DNA of 59,191 nucleotides. Source: Streptomyces sp. NRRL WC-3742 (GTDB taxonomy: Bacteria; Actinomycetota; Actinomycetes; Streptomycetales; Streptomycetaceae). Positions within the stretch are counted from its first letter, which is position 1, and each line of letters begins with the position of its first letter. Location of the stretch: NCBI RefSeq assembly GCF_000720635.1, contig NZ_JOCF01000052.1, positions 1 through 59,191 of the forward strand. Reading direction: 5' to 3'. The notes under the pieces are model-generated. The model did not search any database. It was not told the origin of the DNA and saw nothing but the letters and a program-made list of their open reading frames with translations. Below are positions 6,745-14,737 of the stretch, one piece after another. The position numbers and the translations under genes were made by a program.

Positions 6745-9258
6745 GTGAGCACGCCAGTCGAACAGGGGGCCCCGCGGGCCCAGCAGGCGATCGAGCGGAA
6801 GATCGCCGATGAACTGGGCGTCCGCGAGGGGCAGGTGAAGGCGGCCGTCGACCTGCTCGACGGCGGCGCCACCGTCCCCTTCGTGGCCCGCTACCGCAAG
6901 GAGGTCACCGGCTCGCTGGACGACGCCCAGCTGCGCTCCCTCGAGGAGCGGCTGCGCTACCTGCGCGAGCTCGAGGAGCGCCGGGCGGCCGTCCTGGAGT
7001 CCATCGAGTCCCAGGGCAAGCTGGACGACGCGCTGCGCGCCCAGGTGCTCGCCGCCGACTCCAAGGCCCGGCTGGAGGACATCTACCTCCCGTACAAGCC
7101 CAAGCGCCGCACCAAGGCGCAGATCGCCCGCGAGGCCGGCCTCGAGCCGCTGGCGGACACCCTGCTCGCAGACCCGACCCAGGACCCGGCCGCGCTCGCC
7201 GCCGCCCTCGTCGCGAGCGGCAGCCTCAACGAGTCGGTGGCCGACGGCCCCGCCGCCCTCGAGGGCGCCCGCGCCATCTTGGTCGAGCGCTTCGGCGAGG
7301 ACGCCGACCTCGTCGGCTCCCTGCGCGAGCGGATGTGGACGCGCGGACGCATCGTCGCCACCGTCCGCGACGGCAAGGAAGGGGACGGCGCCAAGTTCGC
7401 CGACTACTTCGACTTCGCCGAGCCCTACACCAAGCTCCCCTCGCACCGCATCCTGGCGATGCTGCGCGGCGAGAAGGAGGAGGTGCTCGACCTCGAACTC
7501 TCCCCGTACGACGGCGATTCGGCGGGCGACCTGCCCGGCGAGAACGACTACGAGCAGCGCATCGCCGCCCGCTTCGGCATCGCCGACCACGGCCGCCCGG
7601 CCGACAAGTGGCTCGGCGAAACCGTCCGTTGGGCCTGGCGCACCCGCATCCTCGTGCGCCTGGGCATCGACCTGCGCTCCCGGCTGCGCGCCGAGGCCGA
7701 GGAGGAGGCGGTGCGCGTCTTCGCCGCCAACCTGCGCGACCTGCTGCTCGCCGCCCCCGCCGGAACCCGCGCCACCATGGGCCTGGACCCGGGCTTCCGC
7801 ACCGGCGTCAAGGTCGCCGTGGTCGACGCCACCGGCAAGGTCCTCGCGTACGAGACGATCTACCCGCACCAGCCCGCCAACAAGTGGGACGCCTCGATCG
7901 CCACCCTCGCCGCGCTGGCGAAGAAGCACGACGTCGACCTGGTCGCGATCGGCAACGGCACCGCCTCCCGGGAGACCGACAAGCTCGCCGAGGACCTGAT
8001 CAAGCGCCACCCCGAGCTCAAGCTCACCAAGGCGATGGTCAGCGAGGCCGGCGCCTCCGTCTACTCGGCCTCCGCGTTCGCCTCCCAGGAACTGCCCGAG
8101 CTGGACGTGTCCATCCGCGGCGCGGTCTCCATCGCCCGCCGCCTCCAGGACCCGCTGGCCGAACTCGTCAAGATCGACCCCAAGTCGATCGGCGTCGGCC
8201 AGTACCAGCACGACCTCAGCGAGGTGAAGCTCTCCCGCTCCCTGGACGCCGTGGTCGAGGACTGCGTCAACGCCGTCGGCGTGGACGTCAACACCGCCTC
8301 CGCGCCGCTGCTCACCCGGGTCTCCGGCATCACCGGCACGCTCGCCGACAACATCGTGGCCCACCGCGACGCCAACGGCCCGTTCCGCACCCGCAAGCAG
8401 CTCAAGGACGTCGCCCGGCTCGGCCCCAAGGCGTTCGAGCAGTGCGCCGGCTTCCTGCGCATCCCCGGCGGCGAGGACCCGCTGGACGCCTCCAGCGTCC
8501 ACCCCGAGGCGTACCCGGTGGTGCGCCGCATCCTCGCCTCCACCGGCGGGGAGCTGCGCGATCTGATCGGCAACGGCGAGCGGCTGCGCGCCCTGCGCCC
8601 GGCCGACTTCGCCGACGACACCTTCGGCGTGCCGACCGTCACCGACATCCTCGGCGAGCTGGACAAGCCCGGCCGCGACCCGCGCCCGGCCTTCCGCACC
8701 GCGACCTTCAAGGAGGGCGTCGACAAGATCGGCGACCTGGAGGTCGGCATGGTGCTGGAGGGTGTGGTCACCAACGTCGCCGCCTTCGGGGCCTTCGTGG
8801 ACGTGGGCGTCCACCAGGACGGGCTGGTGCACGTCTCGGCGTTGTCGAGGAACTTCGTCAAGGACCCGCGCGAGGTGGTCAAGCCCGGCGACATCGTCAA
8901 GGTCCGGGTGCTGACGGTGGACGTGCCGCGCAAGCGGATCGGGCTCACCCTGCGGCTGGACGACGAGGTCGGCCGCGAGCGGGGCGGCGACCGGGGCGAC
9001 CGGGGCGACCGGAGCGAGCGGGGCGAGCGGGGCGAGCGGGGCGAGCGCCAGGCCCGCCCGCCGCGTCAGGAGCGCCGCGGCGGCCAGGGCGGCGGCGGCC
9101 GCAGTGGCCAGGGTGGCGGGCAGGGCGGGCAGGGCGGTGCTCAGGGCGGCGGCGCCCCCGCGAACAGCGCCATGGCGGACGCCCTGCGCCGCGCCGGCCT
9201 GACCGGCGGCGGCAACGGGGGCAGCGGTGGCAACGACCGCCGCTCCGGGCGGCGCTGA
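6745..9258 (+). CDS. tex: Tex-family RNA-binding protein (S1 domain)
   Basis: An 837-aa Tex homologue. The N-terminal helical part ends in the family signature GGATVPFVARYRKEVTGSLDD. A YqgF/RuvC-like domain begins near residue 345 (GLDPGFRTGVKVAVVDATGK), tandem helix-hairpin-helix motifs follow (NTASAPLLTRVSGI), and an S1 domain lies at about 667-738 (GVVTNVAAFGAFVDVGVHQDG). The last roughly 95 residues are a Gly/Arg/Glu low-complexity tail (RGDRGDRSERGERG), likely to bind nucleic acid non-specifically. Tex proteins bind RNA and affect transcription and fitness. I chose GTG 6745 because AGGTGA (6731-6736) lies 8 nt upstream. GTG 6733 is the alternative, and the longer frame is not supported. 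Confidence 0.93.
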   Translation: MSTPVEQGAPRAQQAIERKIADELGVREGQVKAAVDLLDGGATVPFVARYRKEVTGSLDDAQLRSLEERLRYLRELEERRAAVLESIESQGKLDDALRAQVLAADSKARLEDIYLPYKPKRRTKAQIAREAGLEPLADTLLADPTQDPAALAAALVASGSLNESVADGPAALEGARAILVERFGEDADLVGSLRERMWTRGRIVATVRDGKEGDGAKFADYFDFAEPYTKLPSHRILAMLRGEKEEVLDLELSPYDGDSAGDLPGENDYEQRIAARFGIADHGRPADKWLGETVRWAWRTRILVRLGIDLRSRLRAEAEEEAVRVFAANLRDLLLAAPAGTRATMGLDPGFRTGVKVAVVDATGKVLAYETIYPHQPANKWDASIATLAALAKKHDVDLVAIGNGTASRETDKLAEDLIKRHPELKLTKAMVSEAGASVYSASAFASQELPELDVSIRGAVSIARRLQDPLAELVKIDPKSIGVGQYQHDLSEVKLSRSLDAVVEDCVNAVGVDVNTASAPLLTRVSGITGTLADNIVAHRDANGPFRTRKQLKDVARLGPKAFEQCAGFLRIPGGEDPLDASSVHPEAYPVVRRILASTGGELRDLIGNGERLRALRPADFADDTFGVPTVTDILGELDKPGRDPRPAFRTATFKEGVDKIGDLEVGMVLEGVVTNVAAFGAFVDVGVHQDGLVHVSALSRNFVKDPREVVKPGDIVKVRVLTVDVPRKRIGLTLRLDDEVGRERGGDRGDRGDRSERGERGERGERQARPPRQERRGGQGGGGRSGQGGGQGGQGGAQGGGAPANSAMADALRRAGLTGGGNGGSGGNDRRSGRR

Positions 9259-9271
9259 GCGAGGACCGACG

Positions 9272-9339
9272 ACATCCGTAGTGTCACTACATCCGTAGTG
9301 TCACTACATCGGTAGTGGCACTACGGATGTAGTGGCGCC
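9272..9339. repeat. 17-bp tandem repeat of alternating GTAGTG/CACTAC boxes
   Basis: The unit ACATCCGTAGTGTCACT occurs twice perfectly (9272-9288, 9289-9305), once with two changes (9306-9322) and once degenerate (9323-9339). GTAGTG boxes start at 9278, 9295, 9312 and 9329; CACTAC boxes start at 9285, 9302 and 9319. Each GTAGTG-N-CACTAC pair is a 13-bp palindrome with 4 bp to the next. The block lies 14 bp after the tex stop, between convergent genes. Confidence 0.9.
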
Positions 9340-9356
9340 GCGCGCCGGATGACGCG

Positions 9357-9404
9357 ACTACGCCGGTAGTGGCACTACGCACGTAGTGCCACTACCGGCG
9401 TAGT
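9357..9404. repeat. 48-bp near-perfect palindrome made of the same boxes
   Basis: Positions 9357-9379 are the exact reverse complement of 9382-9404: 23-bp arms around a CA centre. Each arm contains its own GTAGTG-N-CACTAC palindrome (9366-9378 and 9383-9395). Boxes again recur every 17 bp (9366, 9383, 9400). It could act as a bidirectional terminator for tex and the SHOCT gene, or as a multi-site protein target. Confidence 0.9.
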
Positions 9405-9420
9405 TCCGTGGCCCCGGTGC

Positions 9421-9882
9421 TCAGACCAGCAGCTTGTCCTTGGCCCGCTGGTACTCCTCGTCCGAGATGAGGCCCTTGCTCCTGAGGTCCGCCAGCGCCG
9501 CCAGATCGTCCACGTGACTCCGCGCGCCCCCGCCACCACCGCTGCCGCCCCCGCCCTCCGGCCCGCCCTGTCCGCCGTCCGAGGTCGCCGCGTCCCTGAT
9601 GTACGCCCGTACGGCGGCCTCGGTCTGCTGGGCCTGCGTGAGGTCCCGCTTGTGCATCGAGTCACCGCGGGCGATCAGGTACGCGAGTACGCCGATCAGT
9701 GGCAGGAGGATCACCAGGATGAGCCAGCCGGCCTTGCCCCAGCCGCTCAGGTCGTGGCTGCGGAAGACATCCGTGATGATCTTGAACAGCAGGAAGATCC
9801 AGAGAATCCAGAGGAACAGCTCCAGCATCGTCCAGAAGATGTTCAGCAGCGGGTAGTCCGCGGCGAGGTGATAGGTGCCCAT
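9421..9882 (-). CDS. PLDc_N/SHOCT-domain membrane protein
   Basis: A 153-aa protein. Two membrane spans (about residues 15-38, LELFLWILWIFLLFKII, and 50-70, WLILVILLPLIGVLAYLIARG) match the short PLDc_N-type membrane module. A Gly-rich linker (GGGGSGGGGG) leads to a C-terminal SHOCT motif (LADLRSKGLISDEEYQRAKDKLL). SHOCT segments are thought to mediate oligomerisation, and the physiological role is unknown. The ATG at 9882 gives the conserved N-terminus directly. It is convergent with tex across the repeat array. Confidence 0.88.
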   Translation of the reverse strand: MGTYHLAADYPLLNIFWTMLELFLWILWIFLLFKIITDVFRSHDLSGWGKAGWLILVILLPLIGVLAYLIARGDSMHKRDLTQAQQTEAAVRAYIRDAATSDGGQGGPEGGGGSGGGGGARSHVDDLAALADLRSKGLISDEEYQRAKDKLLV

Positions 9883-9941
9883 GGCCGAGAGATATCACCC
9901 CAAAACGGGCACCGCCCCGCGCTGATCGGCTGTCCGGGTGA

Positions 9942-9960
9942 TTCCGGGCCCTGGCCGGAA
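9942..9960 (-). terminator. hairpin after the NUDIX gene
   Basis: TTCCGG (9942-9947) and CCGGAA (9955-9960) form a 6-bp stem with a 7-nt loop that can partly pair further. It lies 8 bp beyond the NUDIX stop on the minus strand and may end the P450/rppA/NUDIX transcript. Confidence 0.4.
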
Positions 9961-9967
9961 CGGCCGG

Positions 9968-10558
9968 TCAGTCCCGCCCGGCGCGCCGGCGCAGTTCCAC
10001 CGCGAGGCCGATCAGGTCGGCCCACCACTCCTCGTGGCTGGTCAGCAGGAGCCGCTGCGCCTCGTCCGCCGACACCGTCCGGACCTCGACGACCTGCTCG
10101 CCGTCCGCCGGGTTGGTCGGCGTGGAGTCCACGGTGACGTCCGCCCAGCCCCACAGCCACGCCTTCTCGGGGTGCGGCTGCCACGGCCGGTAGGGGACGA
10201 GGTCCTCGGTGCGGCAGCGGTGCGCGCCCAGCCACGCGGGCTCGCCGATCAGCCGGGCGCCCGCCTCCTCGCGCAGCTCGCGCGTCAGGCAGGAGAGCAC
10301 GTTCTCGTCCTTCTCCCGGGTGCCGCCGGGCAGGAACCAGTGGTCGCGGTCGTCCCGGCACAGCACCACGCCGCCGTCCTGGAAGCCGACCACGTGGATG
10401 TTGGTGACCAGCTCGTCCGGCGGCAGCACCGTGGAGAAGAGCGCGTCGTAGCGCCCCCAGGCCCAGTACTGGCGTGCGTGCAACGCCGGGAAGAGCGCGG
10501 CGAGTTCGGCCGCTCTGTCGGAGGTCCCGGGGTCGGCCCGGTGCGTGGTGTCGGTCAT
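9968..10558 (-). CDS. NUDIX hydrolase
   Basis: A 196-aa NUDIX protein. The Nudix box GX5EX7REUXEEXGU is complete, with GTREKDE, then RELREEAGA near residues 80-100, so it should be metal-dependent and cleave a nucleoside diphosphate linked to another group. The specific substrate cannot be read from sequence. The ATG at 10558 overlaps the rppA TGA by 4 bp (ATGA), implying translational coupling and co-expression with the pigment synthase. NUDIX genes sometimes follow rppA in streptomycetes, but no role in pigment chemistry is established from this sequence. Confidence 0.9.
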   Translation of the reverse strand: MTDTTHRADPGTSDRAAELAALFPALHARQYWAWGRYDALFSTVLPPDELVTNIHVVGFQDGGVVLCRDDRDHWFLPGGTREKDENVLSCLTRELREEAGARLIGEPAWLGAHRCRTEDLVPYRPWQPHPEKAWLWGWADVTVDSTPTNPADGEQVVEVRTVSADEAQRLLLTSHEEWWADLIGLAVELRRRAGRD

Positions 10559-11712
10559 TCGGTGATCGTAGTGCCGGCCGGGAAACGGAGGGGGGCGCTG
10601 GGATGGACGATGGTCACCTCGGAGGCGGAGACGATGCGGGGGCGGCGGTGCAGCGGCTCGGCGGGGGCGGCCGTCCAACTGCCCAGCGCGATCTCGGCGG
10701 TGATGCCCGGTCCGAAGCCGGCGATGAGCCCGGGGGTGCCGTCCGCGACGCCGCCCTCCGCGAAGAGCCGGGCGAGGGCGTCGAAGACGACGGCGCTGGC
10801 GATGTTGCCCCGCTCGGTGAGGGTGGCCCGGCTGTGGCGGAAGGCGGCGGGCTCGAGGCCGAGGAAGCGGCACAGGTCGTCGAGGATGCGGGGGCCGCCC
10901 GCGTGGACGATGTAGAAGCCCAGTCCGGAGACGTCCCAGCCGTGTTGGTCGGCGAGGCCGCGCAGCGCGGGCGCGAGCATCTCCATGGTGCCGGGCACCC
11001 GTTTGTCCAGCTGGAAGTGGAAGCCGGTCTCCTTGACCCCGTACGAGATCCAGTTCTCGGTGTCGGGGACGAGGTGCGAGCCGTTGCGTTCGATCCGGAC
11101 GCCGTGGCCGCCCTGTCCGCGTACGACGACGGCCGCGACGGCGTCCCCGAAGAGGCCGTTGGAGAGCAGCGAGCCGACGCCGAGGTCGGTGGGCTGGTAG
11201 CAGAGGGAGCAGAACTCGCAGGCCACGATGAGGACGTTGGCGCCCGGGTAGGCGCGGCAGAAGTCGTGGGCCCGGCCGACGGCGGCGCCGCCGGCCGCGC
11301 AGCCGAGCTGGGCGATCGGCACCTGGCGGGTGTCGGGGCGGAAGCCCATGGTGTTGATCAGCCAGGCCGTCATGGAGGGCATCATGAAGCCGGTGCAGGA
11401 GACGTAGACGATCAGGTCGATGTCCCCGGCGGTCAACTCGGCGTGCCCGAGCGCGCGTTCGACGACCTCGGGGACGCGGCGCTTGGCCTCCCGCTCGTAC
11501 ACCTCGTTGCGGGCCTGGAGGCCCGGGTGGGTGAGGGTCGTGCCGATCGGCTGGACGAGGTGGCGGGTTTGCACCCCGGTGTTCTCGATCAGCCGTAGAG
11601 CGAGGCCGAGTTGGGGGTGTCCGGCGTGCAGGGTGCGGGCCAGGTCGAGGGTCTCGTCCAGGGTGATGACGTGCTCGGGTACGGCGATGGCCGGGCGGCA
11701 CAGTGTGGCCAT
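10555..11712 (-). CDS. rppA: type III polyketide synthase, 1,3,6,8-tetrahydroxynaphthalene synthase
   Basis: A 385-aa chalcone-synthase-fold enzyme. The catalytic Cys is residue 138 (QLGCAAGG), the same number as in characterised RppA. The catalytic His and Asn lie in IVHAGGPRILDDL and TERGNIASA, and the C-terminal GFGPGITAE loop is present. RppA condenses five malonyl-CoA units to tetrahydroxynaphthalene, which oxidises to flaviolin or is polymerised to HPQ melanin. It lies in one minus-strand unit with a P450 upstream (43 bp gap) and NUDIX downstream (4-bp overlap). The start ATG at 11712 fits the family N-terminus. Confidence 0.95.
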   Translation of the reverse strand: MATLCRPAIAVPEHVITLDETLDLARTLHAGHPQLGLALRLIENTGVQTRHLVQPIGTTLTHPGLQARNEVYEREAKRRVPEVVERALGHAELTAGDIDLIVYVSCTGFMMPSMTAWLINTMGFRPDTRQVPIAQLGCAAGGAAVGRAHDFCRAYPGANVLIVACEFCSLCYQPTDLGVGSLLSNGLFGDAVAAVVVRGQGGHGVRIERNGSHLVPDTENWISYGVKETGFHFQLDKRVPGTMEMLAPALRGLADQHGWDVSGLGFYIVHAGGPRILDDLCRFLGLEPAAFRHSRATLTERGNIASAVVFDALARLFAEGGVADGTPGLIAGFGPGITAEIALGSWTAAPAEPLHRRPRIVSASEVTIVHPSAPLRFPAGTTITE

Positions 11713-11755
11713 GGTGTGGGTCTCCCCAGGGTCGGGCGGCGTGGCGGGGGAGGGG

Positions 11756-12964
11756 TTACCAGGCGAGGGGCAGGGTCTGCGGGAAGCGCCAGATCGAGCC
11801 GGACTCCCAGTCGAGCTCGGACGGCGGGACGGCCAGGCGCAGCCGGGGGAAGCGCCGCAGCAGGGTGCCGATGGCGACCTGGAGCTCCATCAGGGCCAGG
11901 TGCGAGCCGAGGCAGCGGTGCTGGCCGTGGCCGAAGGTCATGTTGACGGGCCCCTCGGTGCGGTCGAGGTCCAGTTCGTCGGGGTTCCGGTAGACGGCCG
12001 GGTCCCGGTTGGCGGTGAGGTAGGAGACGTGGACGGCCTCGCCGGCGCTGATCAGCACCCCGCCGAGCTCCACGTCCTCGAGGGCGACCCGGGCGATGCC
12101 GACGCCTTGCCGGAACGGGATGAAGCGCAGCAGCTCTTCGAGGGCCTGCGGCAGCGTCTCGGGCCGGGTGCGCAGCTTGGCGAGCTGCTCGGGATGGGTG
12201 AGCAGGGTGTAGGTGATGTTGCTGAGCTGGTAGGTGCTGGTGTCGTGGCCGGTGACCAGCAGGACCATGGCCATGACGGCCAGCTCGTCGTCGTCCAGCA
12301 GTTCCTCGCCGTCGCGGGCGCCGGCCAGGGCGCTGATCAGGTCCTCGCCGGGGTCGGCGCGGCGGGCGGCGGTGAGGGTCGTGAAGTAGGCGCGCAGGCC
12401 CGCCTTGGCCTGTTCCTGGCCCTCGCGGCTGCCCGGGCCCATCCGCATCATGGCGACGGCCCAGGCGCGCAGCCGGTCGCGGTCCTCCTCGGGGATCTCC
12501 AGCAGCTCGCAGATGGTGTGCAGGGGCAGGCGGCCGGAGAGGAAGCGGGTGAGGTCGGCGGGGGCGCCGTGCTCCTCCATCTCGTCGAGGTAGCCGTCGA
12601 CGACGGCCTGGGTGCGGGGGCGCATCCGTTCGACCTGGCGGTTGGTGAAGCCCTGGGCGACGAGGCGGCGCAGCCGGTTGTGGGCGGGCGGGTCCATCAG
12701 GTTGATGGACTCGGCCTGGGCGATGGCGGCGGGCGTCATGCGCGGCAGGTCGCGCCCGATGCCGGCGGCGCGGCTGAACCGGCGGTCGGTGGTGACGAGT
12801 TTGACGTCCTCGTAGCGGGTGGCGAGCCAGGCTTCGCCCTCGCCGTGCGGCAGGCGGATCCTGGCGATCGGGGCCTCGGTGAGCAGGCGCTTGAGGAGGG
12901 GGTCGAACTCCAGGCCGTCGGTGTGGTGGAAGGGGCAGTCCCACACGGGGGCGGTGGTGGTCAC
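11756..12964 (-). CDS. cytochrome P450, CYP158/P450mel type
   Basis: A P450 of about 402 aa with the I-helix motif TGHDTS, the K-helix ELLR and the heme-binding loop FGHGQHRCLG with the Cys ligand near residue 345. The N-terminal part LPHGEGEAWLATRYEDVKLV resembles CYP158A enzymes, which couple flaviolin made by RppA into dimers or polymers. Immediate linkage to rppA supports the same role here. I chose the GTG at 12964 (VTTTAPVWD). A TTG at 12976 would add four residues; neither has a clear ribosome binding site. It is the first gene of the pigment unit, so the promoter is in 12965-13100. Confidence 0.9.
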   Translation of the reverse strand: MTTTAPVWDCPFHHTDGLEFDPLLKRLLTEAPIARIRLPHGEGEAWLATRYEDVKLVTTDRRFSRAAGIGRDLPRMTPAAIAQAESINLMDPPAHNRLRRLVAQGFTNRQVERMRPRTQAVVDGYLDEMEEHGAPADLTRFLSGRLPLHTICELLEIPEEDRDRLRAWAVAMMRMGPGSREGQEQAKAGLRAYFTTLTAARRADPGEDLISALAGARDGEELLDDDELAVMAMVLLVTGHDTSTYQLSNITYTLLTHPEQLAKLRTRPETLPQALEELLRFIPFRQGVGIARVALEDVELGGVLISAGEAVHVSYLTANRDPAVYRNPDELDLDRTEGPVNMTFGHGQHRCLGSHLALMELQVAIGTLLRRFPRLRLAVPPSELDWESGSIWRFPQTLPLAW

Positions 12965-12986
12965 GGGCCGGTCCAATGGTTTTCGT

Positions 12987-13013
12987 CGTGAGGGACGTGA
13001 GGAACGTGTAAAT
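12987..13013 (-). promoter_or_regulatory. 9-bp direct repeats upstream of the P450
   Basis: CGTGAGGGA (12987-12995), CGTGAGGAA (12996-13004) and CGTGTAAAT (13005-13013) are contiguous 9-bp units directly upstream of the P450 start. Their place in the only promoter region of the pigment unit suggests an activator or repressor site. No factor is identified. Confidence 0.4.
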
Positions 13014-13100
13014 GCTCCCCCCAGAAACCGGCCGAAAGGTGGATCCGTAGAACTTTTCCCCCTATCGAGCCTTGCCGCGTACGGTAGTTGACGGCCGCCC

Positions 13101-13829
13101 TCAGTCGTTCGCGCCGGGCGACACCAGCCCCGTCTCGTACGCCAGGACCACCGCCTGCGCCCGGTCGCGCAGGTTCAACTTGGCGAAGATCCGGGCGACA
13201 TGGGTCTTCACCGTCGACTCGCTGAGGGTCAGCTCGGCCGCCAGTTCGGTGTTGGACAGGCCCCGCCCGAGCAGGGCGAGCACCTCCGCCTCGCGCGGGG
13301 TGAGCGGTGCGAGGTCGCGGTGCAGGCGGGGGGCCGCGCCCTCGGCCGCCGGGTCGGGGGCGCCCGTCGCGAAGCGCTCGACCAGGCGCCGGGTGATCGA
13401 GGGGGCGAGCAGCGCGTCGCCCGTGTCGACCAGGCGGACGGCGGCGGCCAGGTGCGCCGAGGTGACGTCCTTGAGCAGGAAGGCGCTCGCCCCGGCGGAC
13501 AGCGCCGCGTAGACGTACTGGTCGAGGTCGAAGGTGGTCAGCATGATCACCCGGCAGCCGGGCACCCGGGCCAGGATGCGGCGGGCCGCCTCCAGCCCGT
13601 CCATGACGGGCATCCGGATGTCCAGCAGGGCGACGTCCGGCCGGTGGGTGACGGCCGCGGCCACCGCCTCGGCGCCGTCGCCCGCCTCGGCGACCACGTC
13701 GATGCCGCGCGCCGTGAGGATCATCCGGAAACCGGTGCGGACCAGCTCCTGGTCGTCGGCGATCACCACCCGGGGGCGGCGCGGCTGCTCCGGCTTCTCC
13801 GGCTGCTCCGGCTTCTCCATGTCGTTCAT
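13101..13829 (-). CDS. LuxR/NarL-type response regulator
   Basis: A 242-aa two-component response regulator. A repetitive N-terminal extension (EKPEQPEKPEQPRRP) precedes the receiver domain (VVIADDQELVRTG; phospho-acceptor Asp in VALLDIRMP; Lys in AFLLKDV). The C-terminal NarL/LuxR HTH is LTPREAEVLALLGRGLSNTELA...STVKTHVARI. It is co-transcribed with the kinase (19 bp apart) and divergent from an ABC ATPase/permease pair that it probably controls. The usual streptomycete arrangement is that such a pair senses cell-envelope stress. The ATG at 13829 is the assigned start; a second ATG three codons on is possible. Confidence 0.93.
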   Translation of the reverse strand: MNDMEKPEQPEKPEQPRRPRVVIADDQELVRTGFRMILTARGIDVVAEAGDGAEAVAAAVTHRPDVALLDIRMPVMDGLEAARRILARVPGCRVIMLTTFDLDQYVYAALSAGASAFLLKDVTSAHLAAAVRLVDTGDALLAPSITRRLVERFATGAPDPAAEGAAPRLHRDLAPLTPREAEVLALLGRGLSNTELAAELTLSESTVKTHVARIFAKLNLRDRAQAVVLAYETGLVSPGAND

Positions 13830-13848
13830 CGCACCCTCTCCTGTCCCG

Positions 13849-14667
13849 TCACGGCCCCTCCAGGGGGATGCGCGCCCTCACCCGGTAGCCGCCGCCGAGC
13901 CGGCGCCGGGCGTCCAGGTCCCCTCCGTACACGGCGACGCGCTCGCGCAGGCCGATCAGCCCGCGCCCGGCGCCGTCCGCCCGGGGCTTGGGCGCCCTGG
14001 CGGGGTCGCCGGCCAGGACGCTCGGTCCGCTGTTCAGCACCTCCACCCGCAGGTAGTGCTCCGCGTACCGCACCGTCACCTGGGCCGTCACCCCGTCCCC
14101 GTGCTTGAGCGCGTTGGTCAGCGCCTCCTGGACGATCCGGTACGCCGTCACGTCCACCCCGCCCGGCAGCGGCCGCGGCTCGCCCGAGATCCGCACCTCC
14201 ACCGGCAGCCCGGCGAAGGCGAAGCGGTCGATCAGCGGGCTCAGCCGGCTCAGGCTCGGCTGCGGGGCGAAGTCGTCCGACTCCGCCTCCTCCGTGCCGT
14301 CCGCCGCCGGGGCGAGCAGGCCGAGCAGGTGGCGCAGCTCCGTCATGGTGGTGCGGCCCGCCTCCTCGACGGCGGTCATCGCCGCCGCCGCCTCCTCGGG
14401 CATGGTGGTCAGCACCTCGCGCGCCGCGCCGGCCTGGACCACCATCAGGCTCACGTTGTGGCTGACGATGTCGTGCAACTCGGCGGCGATCCGCGCCCGT
14501 TCGGCGTCCACGGCGGTACGGGCGGCGCTCTCCCGCTCCCGTTCCAGCAGCCAGCCGCGCTCGCCCGCCGCCGCCCGGTGGCGCCGCCGCACGCGGACCA
14601 GCGCCACCGCCAGCCAGAGCGCCACCGCGCCCGCCACCCCGGCGGCCGCGAAGGCCGCCCAGTTCAT
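13849..14667 (-). CDS. two-component sensor histidine kinase (HPK7-type)
   Basis: A 272-aa kinase. One N-terminal membrane span (AAGVAGAVALWLAVALV) is followed by a coiled segment, a HisKA_3 dimerisation domain with the phospho-acceptor His in ELHDIVSHNVSLMVV near residue 70, and a C-terminal HATPase with YRIVQEALTNALKHGDG and GRGLIGLRERV. It lacks a large extracellular sensor, so it may sense within the membrane, often through the neighbouring ABC permease. I chose the ATG at 14667 (MNWAAF), which has an AGGGACGGGG purine stretch before it. A GTG at 14682 would add five residues. Confidence 0.9.
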   Translation of the reverse strand: MNWAAFAAAGVAGAVALWLAVALVRVRRRHRAAAGERGWLLERERESAARTAVDAERARIAAELHDIVSHNVSLMVVQAGAAREVLTTMPEEAAAAMTAVEEAGRTTMTELRHLLGLLAPAADGTEEAESDDFAPQPSLSRLSPLIDRFAFAGLPVEVRISGEPRPLPGGVDVTAYRIVQEALTNALKHGDGVTAQVTVRYAEHYLRVEVLNSGPSVLAGDPARAPKPRADGAGRGLIGLRERVAVYGGDLDARRRLGGGYRVRARIPLEGP

Positions 14668-14737
14668 CCCCGTCCCTGACACGTGGGACAGCTTCGCAGG
14701 TCACGTCATGATCCACATCATCCGGGGGGTGCCGCCC

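Noticed and set aside
6373..8832. 819-codon open frame antisense to tex
   Set aside because: Typical GC-rich shadow frame: composition is Gly/Asp/Val/His-rich and follows the codon positions of tex; no motif, no start region, while tex has all its domains.
9272..9404. CRISPR-like reading of the periodic array
   Set aside because: Units are contiguous with no variable spacers of constant length and there are no cas genes in the window.
11756..12976. TTG start of the P450 at 12976
   Set aside because: Possible, but GTG 12964 gives the family-like N-terminus and neither start has a convincing ribosome site.
9968..14682. Large biosynthetic gene cluster
   Set aside because: Only rppA, P450 and NUDIX form a unit; the following two-component/ABC genes are a separate divergent module and no further tailoring genes are present.
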